Assembly: GCA_937931765.1 (NCBI GenBank)
Contig: CALHAO010000150.1
Location: forward strand, 1-6,858
DNA: 6,858 nucleotides
Source: an uncultured Thiotrichaceae bacterium
GTDB lineage: Bacteria > Pseudomonadota > Gammaproteobacteria > Thiotrichales > Thiotrichaceae
Direction of reading: 5' to 3'
Below, in pieces: positions 6,790 to 6,858 of the stretch; position 1 is the first letter of the stretch, and every line of letters starts with the position of its first letter. Position numbers and translations under genes: made by a program. Under the pieces are notes generated by a model that was given only the letters and a program-made list of their open reading frames with translations, searched no databases and was not told where the DNA came from.

Positions 6790-6858
6790 CTACTTACTTA
6801 ATACCGGATGCAGGCGTTGCACCATTTCACGGAAAACTTTCGGGTTGGCAGCAATAAT
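6790..6858 (-). CDS. C-terminal end of an unidentified gene upstream of gspD
   Basis: An open frame enters from the window edge and ends at TAG (6792-6790), giving 22 residues that end in MVQRLHPVLSK. It is on the same strand as gspD, with 40 bases between its stop and the gspD ATG, so it is probably part of the same operon. The fragment is too short to name. From known T2SS gene orders, gspC or gspN are the usual genes just before gspD, but this is position only; I see no diagnostic motif. The frame itself could also be chance, since 22 codons is short. Confidence 0.4.
   Translation of the reverse strand: MIAANPKVFREMVQRLHPVLSK

Overview
The window is a stretch of bacterial chromosome in which every recognisable gene lies on the minus strand. 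Read in the direction of transcription (from 6858 down to 1), it holds: the last 22 codons of an unidentified gene; gspD (type II secretion outer-membrane secretin); gspE (secretion ATPase); gspF (inner-membrane platform protein); a 190-base A+T-rich intergenic region; and the first 310 codons of an exported polysaccharide deacetylase that runs off the window at base 1. The protein families, mid-range base composition and T2SS type suggest a gammaproteobacterium or a close proteobacterial relative. Nothing in the window identifies the genus.

The three gsp genes are tightly packed: 9 bases separate gspD from gspE, and the gspE stop and gspF start share one base (TAATG). They almost certainly form one operon with the gene upstream of gspD, which ends 40 bases before the gspD start. 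Together they encode the outer-membrane channel (GspD), the cytoplasmic motor (GspE) and the inner-membrane protein through which the motor drives pseudopilus assembly (GspF). No pseudopilin gene (gspG-K) follows gspF. Those genes must be upstream, outside the window, or elsewhere in the genome.

The most unusual feature is GspD itself. It is 953 residues long, while classical T2SS secretins are roughly 650-750. The extra length is mainly a tandem array of three additional N2-like periplasmic domains (residues 304-526, period about 75 residues) between the normal N2 and N3 domains. The predicted order is N0-N1-N2-N2a-N2b-N2c-N3-secretin, followed by an unusual C-terminal tail of about 100 residues with a CX4C pair and a terminal 7-residue duplication.

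The intergenic region (933-1122) contains a weak candidate terminator for the gsp operon and two inverted repeats upstream of the deacetylase, which has a strong GGAGGG ribosome binding site. The deacetylase carries a Sec-type signal peptide, so it is a plausible T2SS cargo, but that is inferred only from location and neighbourhood. I found no RNA genes, CRISPR arrays, insertion sequences or phage genes.
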